11,390 nt of DNA, taken from NCBI GenBank assembly GCA_014729935.1, contig WJJB01000070.1, positions 1 through 11,390 on the forward strand. Reading direction: 5' to 3'. Positions 7,395 through 11,390 of the stretch are shown piece after piece. Source of the DNA: Candidatus Bathyarchaeota archaeon. GTDB lineage: Archaea > Asgardarchaeota > Lokiarchaeia > Sigyniarchaeales > Sigyniarchaeaceae. The notes beneath the pieces are model-generated. The model did no database searches, was not told the DNA's origin, and worked only from the letters and a program-made list of their open reading frames with translations. A program made the translations under genes and the position numbers. The first letter of the stretch is position 1. Every line of letters starts with the position of its first letter.

Positions 7395-7483
7395 TTCACG
7401 TTAATGTAAGGATCGTAATGGTACCCTAAATGTAGAACAAGACGTCCCGGGATGATTCAATGCAAGATTATGAGCCAAAGCAC

Positions 7484-7498
7484 TTATTTAAGATTTGT
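7484..7498 (-). promoter_or_regulatory. BRE-TATA promoter of rpoA1
   Basis: On the - strand ACAAAT (7498-7493) fits the BRE consensus RNWAAW. It is followed after one base by TTAAATAA (7491-7484), a TATA-like box. Transcription would begin near 7460, leaving a leader of roughly 75 bases. The element lies directly after the terminator of the ligase operon, so rpoA1 appears to have its own promoter and not to depend on the upstream operon. Confidence 0.55.
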
Positions 7499-7500
7499 TT

Positions 7501-7547
7501 AAAAAAAGGTCGCCCATGCTCCCCGGCATCGGCTCGGAAGGCATGGG
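7501..7547 (-). terminator. hairpin plus T7 terminator of the Ku-like/ligase operon
   Basis: On the - strand the arm CCCATGC (7547-7541) pairs perfectly with GCATGGG (7519-7513). After one mismatch a further five pairs, including two G-T wobbles, extend the stem inward. The hairpin is followed by CGACC and seven Ts (7507-7501). It starts 23 bases after the ligase stop. It looks like a bacterial-style intrinsic terminator and separates this operon from rpoA1. Confidence 0.65.
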
Positions 7548-7570
7548 GAAGCTGAAAGCATCGATCTGGT

Positions 7571-9253
7571 TTAAGGTGGTTTAAATTCATTGAAGGCTTC
7601 CCAGAGTGCATCACTGTAGGTTTCACGCATTTTTTCGACCATGGAATCTTGGACACGCAACGCATGGAGCTTCCATCCCCGTTTGAGCTTGCCTGTCTTG
7701 TCACTCATGCATCCCGTTCCCCTGTTTGCAACCCGTTCCACGGATTCAATGGCTTTTTCCAAATGAGCGTTAGGTTCAAGGTCAAATTGCAGGGGTTCCT
7801 TTCTATCAAAATTGTAATTCACCAAGGATGTCATGTAGGAGGGATACTGGTATTTCTCCTTATTTGTCTTCCAGATCATGTATTTTTGGAGGGTAGTCGT
7901 CCCCCTGTATTCCCCCAAGAAAACCGCACGGAAGAGTAAGGTAGATGGCACCATGGCGCCCTCGTCGGGTGTTTCAGGTAGAAGAGTGTCAAGATCCTTT
8001 CCAAGTTGCTCGATCCGAAGATCTGCTGGGGTTAATTCCTTGTCATCCCTGAAATGATTATACCGTGGTGAGATGAGAGAGACGAAAGAGTGGAGTTTTT
8101 CACGCCTCCACGAACCATCCTTGAAAACAAGTGCCATGCGCTGGATTGGTTCCCCCTTGGCATTTTCCGTGATGAAATCCATGTATTCTATCTTGATGAT
8201 ATACTTGGGATCTGGACGGATCATGGTCAATAGCCTTCCATCTCTCGTGGTGTGGATGTAATCCGAATCAACCTTCAAGGCTTGGAACTCACTGAATAGT
8301 TTTCCACGCTCGTCAAAGGTGAACCCACCACCAACCGTACCAGTAACTTGGTAACCGCCATCCTCATGCATCAATGCGACGAGGACCGAGCGAACCATGT
8401 TATCATGATCCAGCATCTCAGAGAAACCAATGATGGCAACATCGAGGTCCTTTACTGGCTTGATCTTATAACCGAGATATCCCTTAACCACCAATCCCTC
8501 CTCTCCCTGATCCTCCACCCACTTCTCATAAAGTTCTTGGATCTCGTGCTTCTTGTGCACGATCTTGAATGGAATCGTGTTAGCCTTTGTGCCAGTACTT
8601 GACGGGAAGAGATGCAAGCAAATTTCAAGCCGTGTCTTGTATGGAATATCGAGGAGTTTGGTATTATTGATGGAAATGATATCAAACACGTCATACTTGA
8701 CGGAATTCAGTTCCTCGGTGTTTTCTGGTTGCCGGGATATCCTGATGAAATCGAACACTCTAGGCCGTTGTCCCTTGGATTTTTCAACATCTGCCCATAA
8801 TTCACCCGCGATGGTAATTTGGGTGATATCATCTTTCAAGATGATTCCGGCATTCTTCAGGATTTCAAAGATCTTATCTTGCACCTTGCCCTGGGTCTTA
8901 TTCAGCTCATGAATTCTCTCCTCCATTTCAAGGTTCACTGGAAGACCATGGCGGCCCCTGGCATTTGGCGTGTTGCAAAAAATCGACTTGATCTCGTCAC
9001 GTTCGGAATTAAAATCGAATAAGTTGTATTCTCCATCCCGCTTGATCATGACGATAATTTCCTTCCCGAAATCGCGTTCGCTGATCTCCTCCTTGGTAAT
9101 GGGTATCAACTTGCGCAGCTTCTGGGTCTTATATTCTTCCGCCGTTTTAACGATCCCCGCATCAATAACTGAATGAACCTTCCCAATCCAGTAATTGCCA
9201 AATCGTTTCTCACTGAGCGATTCATCTATAATATCCTGCGTGGTCATCTTCAT
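7571..9253 (-). CDS. ATP-dependent DNA ligase, stand-alone catalytic core with unusual C-terminal extension
   Basis: This covalent nucleotidyltransferase seals DNA nicks through a lysyl-AMP intermediate. The motifs are in order: motif I KRDG at 71-74 (K71 is the AMP-accepting lysine), motif III AGELW at 149-153, IIIa YDVFD at 187-191, IV EGLVVK at 252-257, V near YKIKP at 262-266, and an OB-fold end with RDDK at 402-405 (motif VI type). There is no N-terminal DNA-binding domain as in archaeal replicative Lig1, and no polymerase or nuclease domain as in bacterial LigD. Odd points are a tyrosine (Y76) where motif I of many DNA ligases has arginine, about 25 extra residues between motifs I and III, and about 140 residues (421-560) after the core that I do not recognise. 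ATG 9253 overlaps the stop of the upstream Ku-like gene as ATGA and has GGAG 5 bases before it. It likely acts with the two Ku-like proteins in end joining. Confidence 0.9.
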   Translation of the reverse strand: MKMTTQDIIDESLSEKRFGNYWIGKVHSVIDAGIVKTAEEYKTQKLRKLIPITKEEISERDFGKEIIVMIKRDGEYNLFDFNSERDEIKSIFCNTPNARGRHGLPVNLEMEERIHELNKTQGKVQDKIFEILKNAGIILKDDITQITIAGELWADVEKSKGQRPRVFDFIRISRQPENTEELNSVKYDVFDIISINNTKLLDIPYKTRLEICLHLFPSSTGTKANTIPFKIVHKKHEIQELYEKWVEDQGEEGLVVKGYLGYKIKPVKDLDVAIIGFSEMLDHDNMVRSVLVALMHEDGGYQVTGTVGGGFTFDERGKLFSEFQALKVDSDYIHTTRDGRLLTMIRPDPKYIIKIEYMDFITENAKGEPIQRMALVFKDGSWRREKLHSFVSLISPRYNHFRDDKELTPADLRIEQLGKDLDTLLPETPDEGAMVPSTLLFRAVFLGEYRGTTTLQKYMIWKTNKEKYQYPSYMTSLVNYNFDRKEPLQFDLEPNAHLEKAIESVERVANRGTGCMSDKTGKLKRGWKLHALRVQDSMVEKMRETYSDALWEAFNEFKPP

Positions 9254-9990
9254 GACAACTCCATGGCAGTAAGATGGAGGATTAATGCATATTCCTCATC
9301 CTTCACTCTACCCTCCAACCATCCCCAGTATTCCCTGGCTCCCGTTTTCAAGCGAAGTCGTTTGGGAATGTGTTTTTCCTTGCCATCCACAGTTTGTTTC
9401 TGTAAAACGCCAATCAATGCCATTTCATCGCCATTAGCAAGGTTCTCTGCGATTTCACGAAGGAAATCGTAGGATAAACCATCATCATGCACGAGATAAT
9501 AGCTTGCCTTGAATGCAAACTTCTTGAAGGCGTCTATCTTCTTCATGCGCTTTAGAATTCGGACGGGTTCCTCCTTCTTGTTGATGTTGCCCACGGGTCG
9601 TTCAAGGATTTCCCTTTCCGCTACCACTTCACCTTCCTTGTTTTCGATCACCTTGAACTCGTTGTACTTCGTCACGAATTCATTTTCCTCGTTGAGCAAG
9701 ATCCTGTTCTTGTATGAGATATAACGTCCAGTGAGCTCGATATCCATTTCTTGATCTGAATCGATCAATTCCTGTAGGACATCTTCACCATTTTCCAGCT
9801 TGTTGATGATGGGGTTATCGATGGTATACACTGCAATGGTCTGACTTTCAACCTCGCTGAATTTTTCACCCCTTTTCACCACGCGTCTCGTTTCCTCGGC
9901 ATTTTTCGCTTTCCTGTATTGAAGAGGTATTGTTGTATCCCGTTTCCCCACGTTCAAGTGAAATTGCAAGTAGTGTCCATCGGGCATCAT
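9250..9990 (-). CDS. Ku-like protein B (candidate DNA-end-binding subunit)
   Basis: This is a 246-residue soluble protein without signal peptide or membrane segment. Residues 150-240 resemble the Ku core. A segment IDAFKKFAFKASYYLVHDDG, then SYDFLREIAENLANGDEMAL, matches in pattern the prokaryotic Ku stretch with S-Y-[FY]-L-x-P-D, a helix with Y-x-L-L-x-x-x-L, and M-A-[IL]. It is followed by a basic stretch and a hydrophobic strand (ALILHL). The N-terminal half is strand-rich and less clear (FHLNVGKRDTTIPLQYRKA near residue 10). It lacks the N-terminal vWA domain of eukaryotic Ku70/80. It begins 9 bases after Ku-like A and ends in the ATGA that starts the ligase. Two ATGs stand in tandem. GGTGAT lies 2 bases before the first and 5 before the second, so M2 (9987) may be the true start. 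The Ku assignment is by eye, not by search. Confidence 0.7.
   Translation of the reverse strand: MMPDGHYLQFHLNVGKRDTTIPLQYRKAKNAEETRRVVKRGEKFSEVESQTIAVYTIDNPIINKLENGEDVLQELIDSDQEMDIELTGRYISYKNRILLNEENEFVTKYNEFKVIENKEGEVVAEREILERPVGNINKKEEPVRILKRMKKIDAFKKFAFKASYYLVHDDGLSYDFLREIAENLANGDEMALIGVLQKQTVDGKEKHIPKRLRLKTGAREYWGWLEGRVKDEEYALILHLTAMELS
9259..9262 (-). promoter_or_regulatory. ribosome-binding site of the ligase
   Basis: GGAG on the - strand lies inside the last codons of Ku-like B, 5 bases before the ligase ATG at 9253. Together with the ATGA overlap it indicates translational coupling. Confidence 0.5.
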
Positions 9991-9992
9991 GC

Positions 9993-9998
9993 ATCACC
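9993..9998 (-). promoter_or_regulatory. ribosome-binding site of Ku-like B
   Basis: GGTGAT on the - strand matches the archaeal anti-Shine-Dalgarno sequence. It is 2 bases from the first ATG (9990) and 5 from the second (9987). The spacing favours the second as start. Confidence 0.5.
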
Positions 9999-9999
9999 G

Positions 10000-10761
10000 T
10001 TAGAATCCAAATTCGAGTTCGAAATCCTCGATGTCATCTTCAGTTACCTCTTCAATTTCCACTTCCTGCTTGAAATATTGCATTTCATTCCTGTTGCCAA
10101 CGAGCATGTACACGTGTCCATCAATGAGCTGCAGGAAGGCATGGTACCGGGAATATGATGCCCGATAATTAAACAGGAAGGAGAAATACTCCCGGGGTTG
10201 CCCTTGTTCGACCCGTGTTAATATTTCCTTGAACTTGTTGATGGTATCATCGTCATTAATCTCCGTAGGAAATAACACGTATGTGTACTTGACATCAATA
10301 TCCAAGGCTTCTTCCATGGTAACTTTCTTCTCAAGATGGACCATTGTTTCATCTTTCTCGTTAAACAAAGAAGAAGGATACCTGTGAACGAGATTATTTT
10401 CGTAGTCTACCCTTTGGACCTGATTCCTTTCAACCGTATTTCCTTGTCCATCAATGTAAATCCTCTTCAACCCACCACTTACCTTTTTCCCATTAAAGGA
10501 AATCTGCCGTGGAAATATTCGGTTGTCCACGGACAAGTAAGCTTGCTTGATTTCATTGCCATCATCATCCCGTAATTCGAAATGACGGTAACCGTAACGC
10601 TTCTCTTCTGTCAATGACACCAAGTGGAAAAGCGGTTCTATCGATTTTCCTTCCCAATCCACGTGAAGTTTAATCCGTGCTCTATTCGATGCTTGCTCTT
10701 CAAGCTTGTCGATTGAAAATTGAATTGTGGTTCCAAATGAGCTTTTATCATTTCCTGGCAT
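10000..10761 (-). CDS. Ku-like protein A with acidic C-terminal tail (candidate DNA-end-binding subunit)
   Basis: This first gene of the operon encodes 253 residues, soluble, with no membrane segment. Its layout follows a prokaryotic Ku core. A strand region has FHLVS (45-49), then an R-Y-G-Y-R stretch, where Ku has a conserved FHxxH and RIRYK. Near 154-165 DIDVKYTYVLFP corresponds to the Ku segment D-P-x-x-F-x-x-S-Y-x-L-x-P. A helix KFKEILTRVEQGQ, two strands (EYFSFLFNYRA and HAFLQLIDGHVYMLVG) and a shift to acidic residues follow. There is no zinc-type cysteine set. The final 22 residues are strongly acidic and end in phenylalanine, whereas bacterial Ku tails are usually basic. ATG 10761 is used because the ATG upstream is followed at once by TGA. 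It is only distantly similar to Ku-like B, suggesting old paralogues that could pair. The Ku call is inference from pattern and context. Confidence 0.65.
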   Translation of the reverse strand: MPGNDKSSFGTTIQFSIDKLEEQASNRARIKLHVDWEGKSIEPLFHLVSLTEEKRYGYRHFELRDDDGNEIKQAYLSVDNRIFPRQISFNGKKVSGGLKRIYIDGQGNTVERNQVQRVDYENNLVHRYPSSLFNEKDETMVHLEKKVTMEEALDIDVKYTYVLFPTEINDDDTINKFKEILTRVEQGQPREYFSFLFNYRASYSRYHAFLQLIDGHVYMLVGNRNEMQYFKQEVEIEEVTEDDIEDFELEFGF

Positions 10762-10798
10762 GTTTACGTCACATGTTGGTACCTATTTGGAAATAACC

Positions 10799-10805
10799 TA
10801 TAAAT
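10799..10805 (+). promoter_or_regulatory. TATA-like element in the divergent promoter region
   Basis: TATAAAT lies in the 76-base spacer between the Ku-like operon and the SIS gene. On the + strand GGAAAT (10789-10795 region) fits the BRE consensus upstream, and a start near 10828 would give a very short leader for the SIS gene. Read on the - strand the same bases are ATTTATA, 38 bases before Ku-like A, so the box might serve both directions, though no BRE is evident on that side. Confidence 0.5.
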
Positions 10806-10812
10806 GCCAAGT

Positions 10813-10820
10813 GGTATACC
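10813..10820. promoter_or_regulatory. 8-bp palindrome GGTATACC in the divergent spacer
   Basis: A perfect palindrome lies just downstream of the TATA-like element, near the predicted + strand start site. Its position suits a repressor operator, but no regulator gene is nearby and an 8-base palindrome may arise by chance. Confidence 0.25.
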
Positions 10821-10837
10821 GATTCAATGAACCTCGA

Positions 10838-11390
10838 ATGAGAGATAAGAGTGGTGATTCGATCCCCGCAAATGCCACGAAACCTGGTATCAACACGCGA
10901 TCCGAGATCATTCAAGAACCCGAGGCAATCAGGGATTCACTGGAGCAATTATCAAAGATACGCGAGATCGCGGCGAAAATTCAGAAAGTTGATCCCAAGC
11001 TCATCATCGTCACGGGAAGTGGAACATCATATCACGCTGGCAATGCGGCGGTGTATTTCTTGCATTCCCAGGCAAAGATGCCCTGCTATTCAGTGCATCC
11101 CTCCGAGTTCCCTTATTTCACCAAGTTTATCATCGATGATAAAACCGTTCTCATCCCCATATCGCAATCGGGTGAATCAAGCGATACCATCGAAGCCAGT
11201 AAAATTGCAGCAGAAAAGGGAGCTTTGGTGATACCCATCGTTAACGAACATGATTCCACCCTTGCCAAGCTGGTTCCTGGCAACGTGATTTTCTCGAGGG
11301 CTGGAAAAGAGCGATCCGTGCTGGCGACGAAAACTTACAGTTCACAACTTGCAATCGTTTCCTTCATCTCCCTGGAGCTAGGTATGGGAA
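10838..11390 (+). CDS. SIS-domain sugar-phosphate isomerase/deaminase (GlmS isomerase-like), 3' end outside window
   Basis: 184 residues are visible before the window ends. The sequence has the GlmS isomerase-domain signatures: IIQEPEAIRDSL (24-35, the start of that domain in GlmS), GSGTSYHA (60-67), PSEF (88-91), SQSGESSDT (109-117) and ATKTYSSQL (163-171). These Ser/Thr-rich loops bind the phosphate of fructose-6-phosphate or glucosamine-6-phosphate. The N-terminal glutaminase domain of GlmS is absent, and only about 22 residues precede the SIS region. Candidates are a glutaminase-free aminotransferase partner, an AgaS/FrlB-type enzyme, or a glucosamine-6-phosphate deaminase of the kind described in Thermococcales. 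ATG 10838 was chosen. An in-frame GTG at 10811 would add nine residues but sits close to the TATA-like box. It is divergent from the Ku-like operon and a link between them is not implied. Confidence 0.88.
   Translation, partial: MRDKSGDSIPANATKPGINTRSEIIQEPEAIRDSLEQLSKIREIAAKIQKVDPKLIIVTGSGTSYHAGNAAVYFLHSQAKMPCYSVHPSEFPYFTKFIIDDKTVLIPISQSGESSDTIEASKIAAEKGALVIPIVNEHDSTLAKLVPGNVIFSRAGKERSVLATKTYSSQLAIVSFISLELGMG

Noticed and set aside
7445..7452. 8-base palindrome TCCCGGGA in the rpoA1 leader
   Set aside because: It is short, isolated and without a second copy or nearby regulator, so it is within chance expectation.
1..11390. search by eye for CRISPR arrays, insertion sequences and long direct repeats
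   Set aside because: No regularly spaced repeats, transposase-like reading frames or terminal inverted repeats were found in the window.

Overview
The window is archaeal. It holds the split RNA polymerase largest subunit (separate A' and A'' genes), an L30e-family ribosomal protein, a two-KH NusA-like protein, archaeal-type S12 and S7, BRE/TATA-like promoters and purine-rich ribosome-binding sites. I cannot name the phylum from this sequence alone.

Layout from left to right. Positions 1-785 (+) hold the end of a cysteine-rich HdrB-type iron-sulfur protein. S12 and S7 follow on the + strand (about 834-2134). A 350-base intergenic stretch separates them from a block on the - strand, given in transcription order: rpoA1 (A', 7383-4669), rpoA2 (A'', 4672-3476), L30e (3256-2945) and the NusA-like gene (2921-2487). 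In most archaea rpoB lies upstream of rpoA1, and S12-S7 follow nusA on the same strand. Here rpoB is absent from that place, and S12-S7 are inverted so that the two groups converge.

Upstream of rpoA1, on the same strand and closed off by a hairpin plus T-run terminator, is a tight three-gene operon (10761-7571). It encodes two different small proteins whose C-terminal halves look like the core of Ku, and an ATP-dependent DNA ligase with all the nucleotidyltransferase motifs. The genes are spaced by 9 bases and by a 4-base ATGA overlap. I read it as a candidate archaeal DNA end-joining system with two Ku-like subunits and a stand-alone ligase. The ligase call is firm. The Ku calls rest on pattern similarity seen by eye. 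No polymerase or nuclease domain is present in the operon.

Divergent from this operon, on the + strand at 10838 and running off the window, is a SIS-domain sugar-phosphate protein that resembles the isomerase half of GlmS but lacks the glutaminase half. The 76-base divergent spacer holds a TATA-like element and an 8-base palindrome.
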